From assembly GCA_036867785.1 (NCBI GenBank), contig CP145418.1, positions 1,240,001 through 1,304,000 of the forward strand: a stretch of 64,000 nucleotides of DNA. Direction: 5' to 3'. Below, in pieces: positions 11,188 through 20,684 of this stretch. Made by a program: the position numbers and the translations under genes. Below the pieces are notes generated by a model. The model did not search any database. It was not told the origin of the DNA and saw nothing but the letters and a program-made list of their open reading frames with translations. The number at the start of each line of letters is the position of its first letter. Position 1 is the stretch's first letter. The DNA comes from Plasmodiophora brassicae (Eukaryota; Endomyxa: Phytomyxea; Phytomyxea; Plasmodiophorida).

Positions 11188-11259
11188 GGGCCCTTCCGCG
11201 AATCGAACGCGGGACCATCCCGACCCGAACGGGATATTATGCCACTAAACCAAAGGGCC
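11188..11259 (-). tRNA. tRNA-Pro (anticodon CGG)
   Basis: The 72-nt cloverleaf starts GGCCCTTTGGTTTAGTGG and ends GGAAGGGCC plus discriminator C. The 7-bp acceptor stem pairs GGCCCTT with AAGGGCC. The anticodon arm is TCCCG-TTCGGGT-CGGGA with anticodon CGG at 11225-11227. The T arm is CCGCG-TTCGATT-CGCGG. There is no intron. Overall sequence follows eukaryotic tRNA-Pro. Confidence 0.95.
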
Positions 11260-11856
11260 GCCACATGCACCAGCACAGGTTTTTATCACTATAACACCGT
11301 TGAAAGCAGCATTCCGACTGGATTCGCCGCACCGCTCTGCATTTCGTTCGCACTTCCTCGACGTGCGTCTGATTGGCAACGCCTCTGCACTTGCCGTACG
11401 CCCCACTCGCCCTACTCTCCGATTAGGACGTTCGCCTCCGCCGCCGACGTGTAACGGTCGGTTTGTATCGCGATCGGTCGCCTTTGCTCATATAAAAATG
11501 ATATGTGCAGCCACACACTATATCACTGCCGCGCGATCTGCAGCATTTCATCGCGGTAGGCCATCCGCGCGCAGGGACCTGTCCGAACTGTGGCCCATGC
11601 CACAAATCACGCACTGTACGCTGCCCAAGGCAAACCGGCATGCACAAACACGGGATCCCGGTAGTTGCCGAAGTTACGGCTTCCAACCGCGAGACACTTT
11701 GCACTCACCAACATTCCTATGACATTCGGCGTGCGCCGCTGAACGCAAAGCGTAGACATGGAATACTAGGGCGGGGTCCCTATATATGGGCAAGTGCGTG
11801 GCGGTGCCCACGGAGTCCGTAGGCCAGAGATTGTACGGCGTCGTTATTGGTTCGCG
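11260..11856. other. Upstream region of RPL26
   Basis: No gene recognised between the tRNA 5' end and the RPL26 start. It contains the candidate TATA element described separately. Confidence 0.5.
11781..11788 (+). promoter_or_regulatory. Candidate TATA box of RPL26
   Basis: TATATATG lies about 70 bp upstream of the RPL26 start codon, in the GC-rich context gcggggtccc...ggcaagtg. The position suits a core promoter with a short 5' leader. Inference only. Confidence 0.4.
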
Positions 11857-12360
11857 ATGAAGTTCAACCCAGGTGAGCCTTATCGCTTGCTCGAATCGCC
11901 CGTCGTGAACACGCCGAACTGATGGGTTGAACTCTGTGCAGCGGTCAGCTCGTCGCGCCGTAAGTCGCGCAAGGCGCATTTCTCGGCGCATTCTGAGGCT
12001 CGGCGCATCATCATGTCGGCGGCGCTCTCGAAGGACCTGCGTAAGAAGTACAATGTGCGATCCATGCCGATCCGCAAGGGCGATGAGGTCCAGGTTGTTC
12101 GCGGGACGTTCAAGTCCCGCGAGGGCTCCGTCCTCCAAGTGTACCGTAAGAAGTACGTTGTTCACATCAAGAACATCACGCGCGACAAGGCCAACGGCCA
12201 GTCCGTTTTCGTCGGCGTCCACCCGTCCAAGGTTGTCATCACGAAGCTCCAGCTGAACCGTGACCGCAAGCAGTCTCTGGAACGCAAGAACCGAACGGCG
12301 CAGGCCATGCAGAAGGGCAAATTCACCGAAGAGGACGTCGCCATGCAGGAGCTGGACTAG
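11857..12360 (+). CDS. RPL26: 60S ribosomal protein L26 (uL24)
   Basis: Exons 11857-11872 and 11942-12360 give 144 residues, the usual eukaryotic length. The protein begins [20 protein letters not shown] and contains the KOW-type block [14 protein letters not shown] plus [10 protein letters not shown] and [12 protein letters not shown], diagnostic of L26. It is a cytosolic large-subunit protein near the exit tunnel. The 69-bp intron splits the sixth codon, so the first exon holds only five codons and one base, an arrangement common in ribosomal protein genes. The start agrees with all eukaryotic orthologues. Confidence 0.97.
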
Positions 12361-12396
12361 AACGGACTCTGTGGACCCTCGATCTAACCAATACAG

Positions 12397-13481
12397 CTAA
12401 CGTGTCAGTTCCTCGCAGGACCTCCCGGATGTCAGAGTCTCGTCCGAATCATGCGCCGGCTTTTCGTCACTCATGAGCGGCATGGGCGAATGCGTCGTAT
12501 AGGTCAACGTGAACGTGGACTGGACGTCACCTATACTGTGCGCCCATTGGTCGTTGTCCAGAGAGGTCATGACGCATGTCGCAGAACGCCCTTGGGAATC
12601 CTCGAGGGAGGTTGCCTGGACTATAAAGGTGTTTGCCGGCGAGAATTCCCGAAGGCGTTCTGCAACATAATCTGCCTGGACAACGATCAAATGGGCGTTA
12701 AGTACAGGCGACGTCCACCAACGGACGACCGGCGCTTCCCCAAACATCGCGTGCCCAGCATACTGCCCGTTCGGATGTTGCATGATGTCCGCGTGCCCAT
12801 GTGGCCACGCGACCCTATCCCGGGGCACTCGTGTGCCGACCTACGATACATCCGTCCCACACACGCTCTCTGTAACGTTATAGCGTTAGCGTGGTGCCCA
12901 CTTCATTCTGGGTATCATTCCACACGGCATCGGTTTGCTAGACCCGTGTAAAGACGATAGGAAGCAGGGAAATGTCCACATGGAGAAGTCGTTAGGACGC
13001 GAGATGAGACCGACATCCCGCGCTGCTCGGCCATTCGCACGACACGGCATGAACGTGCGATTTACTGTACATTTGTAGGACAACACGCAGGAGTACAGCA
13101 ATGGAATATTCGAAGAAACAACGTCTGTTGATATGACCCATTTACCGACCGGTCCTGGTACCGGCGTCTACCACGAACCCACCCCTTTGCCAATTTCAAT
13201 CGCGACCTGACCCCTAGCAACGACCGGATACGGTCTTCGCCACGCGTCAGATAGGCCAACGCTCCCGCATGTCGACAGGAACTCGCGCTTTGAACAGTAA
13301 CCGCTATACTACCCTTCGTTCGCGGTGAACCAATACCGACCATCTTCAATGGCCCGACGAACCATGGTTCATGGTCAATGGGACAGGCCGTCCATCCGTT
13401 ATACGGCTGAGCGGCGCAGTGCGTACCATCATCGTGCTCGGGCGACAGGTCACCGCCTGACGACCAGCCGCAGCAGTCCAT
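12397..13481 (-). CDS. Hypothetical multi-exon gene, borders unresolved
   Basis: Three consecutive minus-strand segments look coding and can be spliced: about 13481-13155 (starting MDCCGWSSGG), about 13105-12900 and about 12830-12397. The first two can be joined in frame by a 47-bp GT-AG intron (GTAGACGCC...CAACAG). The second to third junction is less clear. The last segment reads GEAPVVRWWTSPVLNAHLI and ends ...RSCEELTR. Cysteines are frequent in the first two segments. No family is recognised. Random open frames in GC-rich DNA could explain part of this, so treat the span as a candidate. Confidence 0.35.
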
Positions 13482-13545
13482 CTGCCGCGTCGGGCGACGC
13501 CTAGCTCGTTTATCACCAATAAACGATACAGAGTTACTTTACCTA

Positions 13546-14751
13546 ATGATAAGGTACGCCGCCTCGGTGTTCGGCATGCACTGGCACCCGCCGTGCGTTG
13601 CGAAGTCCGCGACGGAGTCCGTGGGCTTCTGTCGCTGTTGCCGTGACAGTAGCTCGCTCAGACCTATCCACGAACACGCCATGGTTGGCAAACGCAATGG
13701 TCCCACCAGTGCCACTGGGCCTGTTGCCGTCCTGCTGCAGTCGACCATTGACACCCTTGCTCCCAAACGGGATCGATACCGAGGCAACCCAGACCTATTG
13801 CGTGAGGACCTGTCGGCGTGTTTCGCATTGCTTCCTGAAGGTTCCCGTGCCAGGCACGATCTTATTGCGAACCTGGACCGGCATGTCGCATCTGTCAGAT
13901 CAGCGTTATTCCCGACGTCATCGTATGCAAATGACGATGCCATCGCGGATGCCATATCGTGCCGGGCGCCCGACTGTGGTGCGATCGCGGTGGCGCCTCA
14001 CTCGTCATCGTCCTGTATTCTGGGCCTGAGTGCTCTCATGCCTGACGATGTCACTCGAGTTATCAACGTCATATCACCTCCGTTCCCGGGTAACGACTCG
14101 CTTCGAGACCTTCGGTCACGTCTCGAGCACGCTCTCTCCCACGTTGCATCAGTCTGCGTGGCCTCTATCGTTCGTGTCGCCCTGTTCGATCTGCACGTCC
14201 TGCGTCCTGCATGGGAAAACAATGATGCGGATGCAACCGCATGCCGCTTCCACATCGCACATTTGTTGGGGGTTGCCGACTTGCCGTTCAGCCTGCCCGG
14301 TCCCGAAGACGACGGCCTGGTGCTGAGCGAACTCAAGTACCTGTTGGAGGTGTCGCGCATTCGCAACCTGTCGAACTCGCAGCTGGAACGCGTATCCGTC
14401 TTAGGACAACGACGGGTCGCCAGGACGTCTCCTCTGGCGTTGCTCATGATTGCCAGGATTGGCGTTCCGCTCGGCGAGATTTCAACGCGTTCTGGGCTCA
14501 CTGAACAGGATCTGGTTGCGTCTGGCAACACTGCTGCCATCGATGCCAGGATTGAGGAGCTGGTTGCCGCCATGACGGGATCGCCGCCACCCAGTGACGG
14601 GAACGTGTTCATCCATGACAATATCGGGGACCGGGTCGATGTCGTCGTGGATAAGGTTGGTGATGCCCGTATCAAGGGCGACCACGACGCGGACGAGGAC
14701 CTTCGACGAACGAAGAAACGACGGAAACGACCTTCTACCGTCACTGCTTGA
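13546..14751 (+). CDS. Hypothetical protein, single exon, nuclear-type basic tail
   Basis: A 401-residue frame with no recognised domain. The N-terminal 50 residues contain closely spaced Cys and His (GMHWHPPC, FCRCC, HEH) that could bind zinc. The middle is helical and leucine-rich. The C terminus is acidic, then strongly basic (RRTKKRRKRPS), resembling a nuclear localisation signal. A later ATG at 13681 would drop the Cys/His part. It lies tail to tail with the PUB-domain gene, about 75 bp away. Confidence 0.55.
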   Translation: MIRYAASVFGMHWHPPCVAKSATESVGFCRCCRDSSSLRPIHEHAMVGKRNGPTSATGPVAVLLQSTIDTLAPKRDRYRGNPDLLREDLSACFALLPEGSRARHDLIANLDRHVASVRSALFPTSSYANDDAIADAISCRAPDCGAIAVAPHSSSSCILGLSALMPDDVTRVINVISPPFPGNDSLRDLRSRLEHALSHVASVCVASIVRVALFDLHVLRPAWENNDADATACRFHIAHLLGVADLPFSLPGPEDDGLVLSELKYLLEVSRIRNLSNSQLERVSVLGQRRVARTSPLALLMIARIGVPLGEISTRSGLTEQDLVASGNTAAIDARIEELVAAMTGSPPPSDGNVFIHDNIGDRVDVVVDKVGDARIKGDHDADEDLRRTKKRRKRPSTVTA

Positions 14752-14827
14752 ACTATCGATACACAGACGCGTCCTAATGCTGCTCGGCGCGATACGTCAG
14801 TAGGTACGGTATGTCCTCGTGTGTTGA

Positions 14828-15911
14828 CTATGACGACAGACCAGCATACGTATCATGCAACAGCTTCTGGTTCGCCTGCAGCCTGTCAAACCAGGCGGCC
14901 CAAACGTCGAATTGCTCGACGGGCGGCTCGGTCAGCACGAAGTAGATCTCGTTGGTTGGCACGGTCAGTTGCTTCTCACGGAACCCAATCGACATGAGCG
15001 CCTCCAGGCCGCCGTCATGCTTCAGTACGTCATCTACAGCGGGAACGTTGGGAAACGGTCGCAACGTCGAGCGGGCGACCTACTGCCTAGCTTCTCGTTC
15101 GCCTTGCGAACGTGCCGGAACTTGGGGTCTTCCGGGTTGGCGACGATATTGTCGACAATGTCGGATAGGGCTCGCAGGCATTGGCAATAGACGCTGGGCG
15201 TATTGCCTTCTTCGACGATGTTCAGGACCAGGGCGAGCGGCATCGTCTTCGAGCGTTCCAGGCGTTCGGCTAGGACGGCGGCCCGGTCGGCCTCGCGCGC
15301 CTTGATCACTTCACGAACGCCACGCTCGGCCTCATACCTGCGCCGTTCGACGGCGTGAGCGGCCCGCTCTTCGTCCTCTTTCCGCAGACGCTCCTTCTCC
15401 TCGGCCGCCTCCCGCTCTCGTTGCACGACACGATCTGCCTCTTCTCGAGCGAGGCGTTCCTGTTCCTCGATCAGGGCCGCTTGCTGCCGAGCGGCTTCCT
15501 CGGCGGCTTTCCGCTGTTCACGTCCGCATCGAATCGGTTCAAATGCGTCGACGATGCGCTGACAGGCGTCGACGATGCCCGGGCGGGCCGATTCGAATCG
15601 GTCGCGCAGGGCCAGCACCTTCTTCGTCATGGCCGGGCCGAAGACGACCCGATCCGGGTCCGTCTCGGACGCGACCTGCACTAACTCGCCAATGGCCGCC
15701 TCCAACGTCGTACAGCGCCTGCACACGCATTCGACCGTTAGCAGACGGCCGCTGGCGGCGTGGGTCGACCGCGATCCGACTCATCGATCGCCTGCGCCGT
15801 GCGCAGTGCACCTTCGACGGCAACGTCATCGGCCAGCGGCACGCGGCACAGTGTGTCGGCGTCGGCCACGAGCGCGTCCAACTCGGCGCTCGTCTTCTTG
15901 AACTTCGACAT
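14828..15911 (-). CDS. PUB-domain protein with central coiled coil
   Basis: Exons are 15911-15781, 15718-15084 and 15033-14828 (introns 62 and 50 bp), giving 323 residues. The first third is helical. A long Glu/Arg/Ala-rich coiled coil follows (about 110-200, for example EEAARQQAALIEEQERLARE). The C-terminal third is a PUB/PUG domain, recognisable from NIVANPEDPKFRHVRKANEK followed by LEALMSIGF. PUB domains bind the C-terminal tail of p97/CDC48, so a role in ubiquitin-dependent protein handling is likely. No UBX, UBA or transglutaminase module is visible, so it is neither a full PNGase nor a typical UBXN6. Confidence 0.8.
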
Positions 15912-16062
15912 GGGGCGCACGCTGCACTCACGCACGCACCTCCGCCGGCAGGGTCACGCACCTCGCGCGTTTACGTTCTGGACGCGCCTCCGTGCCGTTC
16001 TATGTAGACGACGCGTATGCCGGGCGCCATGCCAGGTGTGTATTGTTATGTACCGGACAGTA

Positions 16063-16672
16063 CTATTGCCGGGAGGAACGGTTATCAATGAGCGGGACAA
16101 TGTCGGAGGGATCGTGATCGCGTGTCGCGATGCCCGTGACGGGGCGTACCTGCGGCAGGACGCCATGGTTGACGGCGTCGTTGTCGTCCAGGTCGCAGAT
16201 GACGGCTCCTGCGCACAGCGGTTTAGGTCGGGTTACGTGGAACGGCGATGGCTCCGTATTACGCGAACCTGATCTGTCGTTGTCGGTCCAGCGGCGAGCT
16301 TCGCCCATCTCAACAAGGTGCTCGGGTGGCAATCGGCGGATCAGGCGCTCCTGCAGTGCGGCACCCAGCCAGAGCGTTGACAGGACGAGCAGTAGAGCCA
16401 GATCGGAAACAAGGTGTTTCGGGATCAGGATACGGCCCGCGAGGCAGATCAAGCCGATAAGAGTCTGCAGGATCGGTAGCTGTGGTCGATACCCTGCGGA
16501 TCGGGCGTCGTACGCGACCTGCAGAGCGCTCTGCACGAACGACGACCGCCTGCCGGCGCCCTCCAGCATTTGCCGATCGTGTGACGGCCAACCAGTAATC
16601 AGATCGGAGATCGCATGTCCAGTGTGGCCGGGTAAAGCGAACACTACTCACGGCACGGTGCCCCATGGCCAT
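16063..16672 (-). CDS. Small predicted membrane protein, unknown function
   Basis: A three-exon model, 16672-16652, 16560-16269 and 16208-16063, gives 152 residues. The first donor is the consensus GTGAGT; introns are 91 and 60 bp. Two neighbouring hydrophobic stretches (LPILQTLIGLICLAGRILI and LALLLVLSTLWLGAAL) suggest a helical hairpin, followed by a charged tail. No family recognised. It is divergently transcribed from the ABITRAM homologue with about 250 bp between the starts, so a shared promoter is possible. The 60-bp second intron is a multiple of three and could be retained without a frameshift. Confidence 0.45.
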
Positions 16673-16925
16673 GTGGACTATAGGTCGGCATTCAGACGTG
16701 AACGCGAAACGACTCCCAGAATACGATCATGTTTCGCTGTCTGGATGATCTGTCATACTAAGCGAACGCACACGCAGGCTCTCTTGTACCACTCGCGAGA
16801 CATCATACCGAGCAGGTGTTCCCTCGACACTGCCCGCGTCATAAAGCCCGTTGCCTGCGGCGCCCTGCGGCACTGCGCCACGACGAGACTGCGCACGGCG
16901 TTCCCGACGTGACGGCGGGTGAAGG

Positions 16926-17545
16926 ATGGCGGGCGGTGCGTTCCCAGTGTTCCCGTCCCCCATTCATCGGTACTACACGCGGCTGTACAGCGCCGACACA
17001 CATCTATACGTACAGTTCTGTGACACACGGACGCCATTGTCGCAACACGCCTGCTGATACGTCGTCCTGCAGTCAGCATTCGAACGGCATCGCCGTCCTG
17101 GGCCTGGCGTGTGGCCATCCTGCCCGCCAGACGCCCGTCACCGCCTGCAACTTCGCGGATAACGTGTCCGCGTTGGTCACATCCGGCAAACGGAAGCGCG
17201 GAGGGCAGGCAACCGCGCCGGGACAGACCCGAATCTGCCAGCTGACCTGCGCCGACGGGCGGTCGTTCGACGTCGTGGCACCGTTCCAAGGATCCATCAT
17301 CGAGATCAACGCCAGAGTTGCCGACAACCCGGCTCTCCTGTCGGACAGAGTACGGGTGCATCGAGTGTCAGGGACCCGTTCTGCCTGATCGATGTGCCCT
17401 GTAGGCTGAAACGGACGGCTGGATAGCCGTGATCATGTTCAAGTCGGCCAAGGCTGCGGAACGGATGCGCTCGGCGATGGTCGACGAAGACGTGTACATG
17501 AGGACGTCACCGCCGGATGTACCTGTGCCTCTCCAAACCGTATAA
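16926..17545 (+). CDS. ABITRAM: ABITRAM (FAM206A/Simiate) homologue
   Basis: Exons 16926-17014, 17073-17349 and 17405-17545 give 168 residues, against about 180 in animals. Conserved blocks occur in order: IHRYYTRLYSADTHLY, QHSNGIAVLGLACGHP, SGKRKRG, LTCADGRSFDVVAPFQGSII and DGWIAVIMFK. The central part resembles a lipoyl/biotinyl-like beta-barrel fold. Animal ABITRAM has been linked to actin dynamics and nuclear speckles; its exact role is unsettled. The first junction could alternatively use GTACAG four bases upstream, changing two or three residues. Introns are 58 and 55 bp. Confidence 0.8.
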
Positions 17546-18257
17546 ATGAGCATTCGTTCGAGGCAGTCGGCAAGCGAACCGCGTCAGACCATTGCGCTGT
17601 TCGAATGATGGTCCATCGGCAGCGCCTCCGCCGAAGATGCTCGTGCTGTGCTTCCCGTATTCGATATGTATGAATCCGTTCATCGCTTGCGTCCTAACGC
17701 GCATCAGTGTATCTGAGCATAACGTCGTCTGACTGGGCCGTGAATACCGGCCTCGCACGATGTGCTCGCAGAGGTGCCCGCGACTATGCTGCGCGTGCCT
17801 GTTTCACGCGACGCCGAGGCCCGAGTACCAGATGTCCCCTGCGACAACGAAGAGCAACTGCTGAATCCGCGTGAATCGTTGGGCGCGGATGGACCGGATG
17901 GCGTCCTCGTTCGCTTGATTGGCGCCTCCGACCGTGTTAACGTGTGAGGAATATGCTGGCTGGGTCCTCCATAGCACTCACTAGGACAAGCGTGGACAGA
18001 CGATCTCTCTCGGGTCGAACTACCTTAACCTGAGTAACGCAGGACCTGCACCGCTTGGAACGATGAGCATAAGCAGGGTGATCTTATAGATCCATCCCTT
18101 CGCGCCCAACGATCCCGCCGATCAGTTGACATTCGTCGAACGCAGCAGCTGGTGTGACAATCCCCGGTCACTCTGTTCAACGGGTTGACACCCGTTATAG
18201 GAATACGGATCCGTAAATGATCCAATTGGGTACCGGTTCATTGTTAGAGTGGCGACG
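17546..18257. other. Intergenic region, no gene seen
   Basis: About 700 bp without a supportable coding exon. Short frames near 17762-17947 lack any recognisable feature. Confidence 0.45.
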
Positions 18258-19307
18258 ATGGCGGCGGGGAACGCGGATGGCAGTCGGGACGGCGATCTAT
18301 CCAAAGCGCTCGTGTTCCGGTCGCTTCAGATCGAAACGCTACACGTACTGCTGTCACGAGAAGTGAAGCGTTGTCGGGACCTGTCGGCGGCCAACGTTGA
18401 CCTCACTGCCCGCCTCGAACGCGTCACTGCCGATCTAGCCATTGCGAATACGGTCGCTGACGGTCTACGAAGACAGCTCGCCGGCAGACAACATCAATCG
18501 GAACCCCCCGAGGCCGTCACAAGCGTCGAGCAACCGACGCGGACGCCTATATCCCGGTTGTCCATTCCTGTCGACTACGCACGTGACGAGCGGGAGTTCC
18601 AGACGCCTCGAGAGCAGCCATCGCCACGATCGCTCCAAGGGGCGTGCTCGCCGAGATCGCAGCGAGAGCCCAGGTCATCGCCCATGTCGCCTCGGGATTC
18701 GCGTTCATCCAGGCCTACATCCTTGGTCAGCATGCTTGACAGCAGCAGCGAAGGGCGGGATGCGGACGACGACATCAACAACGACGAGGAAGACGACCAG
18801 GTTGCCGACACGCTAGAACAAGCGCGGCCCAGTGTCCGTCGCCGCTCCATGTCAATCTCGATGATGACATTGAGCAACGATGATGACGAACGAAACCGGC
18901 GCAGGGCTATGCCACTGAGTGTATCATCCGATCGCCCGTTCCGTTTGCGGAACGACGAGGGGGGTCATTTCCAGCCCGCAAATCGCCAGAATCCTGTCGA
19001 TAGGCGACGCCATACGGTGACGGACGTCATCAGCGACGATACGAGGGCCGGTGCAGTGGTCGGTACAGGTCGCCGCTCATCCGATCACCAGAAGCGGATT
19101 CAGTCAGGCCCGCCAGCAATGCCGACAGGAGCAACGACGTCAGAGTGGGGAGCGGCGCGTGCACCCAGCATCCTTTTGCAACGCGCGTTGCAATTCAGCG
19201 ACAGACGCGCCAGCATCCAACGGCGGCGAACCGGAACCCTCTTGATGCCGACGACCAGTGAGGCGCCCTCGCCCATCCGGCGCCAAACCGAATACACGGC
19301 CCGATAA
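18258..19307 (+). CDS. Hypothetical coiled-coil, low-complexity protein
   Basis: A single-exon frame of 349 residues starting MAAGNADGSRDG. Residues 15-75 show heptad spacing typical of a coiled coil (LQIETLHVLLSREVKR, ANVDLTARLERV). The rest is disordered: a Ser/Pro/Arg-rich stretch (SPMSPRDSRSS), an acidic patch (DADDDINNDEEDDQ) and several RRxS-like sites. No family recognised. The organisation suggests a regulated scaffold protein, but that is speculation. Confidence 0.55.
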   Translation: MAAGNADGSRDGDLSKALVFRSLQIETLHVLLSREVKRCRDLSAANVDLTARLERVTADLAIANTVADGLRRQLAGRQHQSEPPEAVTSVEQPTRTPISRLSIPVDYARDEREFQTPREQPSPRSLQGACSPRSQREPRSSPMSPRDSRSSRPTSLVSMLDSSSEGRDADDDINNDEEDDQVADTLEQARPSVRRRSMSISMMTLSNDDDERNRRRAMPLSVSSDRPFRLRNDEGGHFQPANRQNPVDRRRHTVTDVISDDTRAGAVVGTGRRSSDHQKRIQSGPPAMPTGATTSEWGAARAPSILLQRALQFSDRRASIQRRRTGTLLMPTTSEAPSPIRRQTEYTAR

Positions 19308-19582
19308 CCGTCTGCGACAAGTGACGGAAATGGAGATATTCTCTACAGTGCTGCTGTGCGTGTTCCACCAGAACTCTGGTGGCGCGTCCGAGCGTCGTTG
19401 CAGGCCGGTGATGGGGTTGCTCGTCTCTATGATTGTTAGGCGGGGTCCAGGGCCGCGGACCGCTCAGCGTTCAAGGCCCATGACGTCTGCGACCTGTACA
19501 GCAGCGAAAAGCGGTCTGTCGATAATAATTGGACAGAACCACAGCGTTCGCTTACTGCTCACATGTCGGCGAGCTATCGCAT
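19308..19582. other. Intergenic region, no gene seen
   Basis: Nothing supportable between the coiled-coil gene and the inverted relic that begins at 19583. Confidence 0.4.
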
Positions 19583-19650
19583 CGTGAACGTCAGGGTGGC
19601 GGTCAGCTGAAGCATCGTAGAAGTGTCGTCGAACGCGCGTCGGTTCCCCC
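19583..19650 (-). pseudogene. Inverted partial copy of the 19.9-20.6 kb membrane-protein relic
   Basis: Read on the minus strand, this stretch encodes FDDTSTMLQLTATLTFTM. That is nearly the same as the plus-strand relic near 20190-20245 (AFDD...LQLTAALAFTMQ). About 31 of 33 bases match over the best segment (cttcagctgaccgcc...cgttcacgatgc). A stop follows at once, so it is a fragment. Confidence 0.6.
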
Positions 19651-19940
19651 GGGGAGCCCCTTGCCAGGAGCGGCTCTCGTCACCGTTGCCAGACACCGTC
19701 GACGCAGCGCATCTGGCGTCGGCGTACAGAGTCTGCTCGCAGAGGCCGGCATCGTCCACGGCAGGACTTGCATGCTGACTGACGGGCGCTACCTCACAGC
19801 CAGCCCGGCATCGATCGATCGACGCGTAACCGCCTGCTTGCAGAGGCGCTCCAGCTGCAGGTGGAAGCGCTGGGCCGGGCGCGACGGGAACACGCACCTG
19901 GTGACGGAGTGTCACACGACCGACTCCTTGTACGCCCTGC

Positions 19941-20581
19941 ATGATGAAGCGCGCGCGTGACACCGTCGCCTTCAGGAAGTGCTACCAGACGATGTGCACA
20001 ACGGCCCTGCGCCGACGTCGACTGCAAGACGTATCGACGTCGCTGTTCACGCGCCACGCCGTCCTGGTCGCCGAGCGCTTGCCGGTCGGCCCTAGCGCGG
20101 TTCGTGCACGGGGAGTTCCCGAACGCGACCGCCGTCATCTGCGTTGGCATCACCATGATCGACTTGGATGTTATCATCATCAACCTGACCGCGTTCGACG
20201 ACCAGGTTGACGATCCTTCAGCTGACCGCCGCCCTGGCGTTCACGATGCAGTCCGCCGTCAGCTTCCTGATGCTGATCGACGTCGTTAGCGCCAGTCGCG
20301 TCCTGGCCGTATCGTCGAAGACGCGGGCGCACGGCGGCGACCAGCGCAGAGGCGTGGCCCATCTGAACAATTGCATCAGCGGCCTTTCCGTCTCAACACT
20401 GCTCTGCTGCATCGGAACGGCCATCATCCGCGTCTCGCCGACGTTCGTCTACTCGACGACCGGCTGGACGACCAGCATGAGCATGGTCGTCAACGGGTGC
20501 GCGCTCGACGTCGCCTTCCACGTTGCTATGTCCAACACGCACCGCGTCCGCGTCGCGTTCAGCGCGGTCCCGCCCGGATGA
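19941..20581 (+). pseudogene. Relic of a polytopic membrane protein, frameshifted
   Basis: Hydrophobic segments are spread over three frames: ATAVICVGITMIDLDVIIIN (near 20135), then ALAFTMQSAVSFLMLIDVV (near 20240), ISGLSVSTLLCCIGTAII and SMSMVVNGCALDVAFHVAM. The second frame change would need a 16-bp intron between GACGACCAG and CTGACC, which is too short, so an indel is more likely. No family is recognised. An expressed gene with unusual introns cannot be fully ruled out. Confidence 0.45.
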
Positions 20582-20684
20582 CATTGCGGGCGTTCGCAGG
20601 CCACCTCCAAGAATAGGAAAGCGAACCATCGGCGCCTGGCAGCCAAACGTTGCGAGCGGCTTTCGGTCGCCCGCCCCGGTCACG

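Noticed and set aside
20197-20212. 16-bp intron restoring the frame of the membrane-protein relic
   Set aside because: It is far below the about 47-bp minimum of all other introns here. An indel is simpler.
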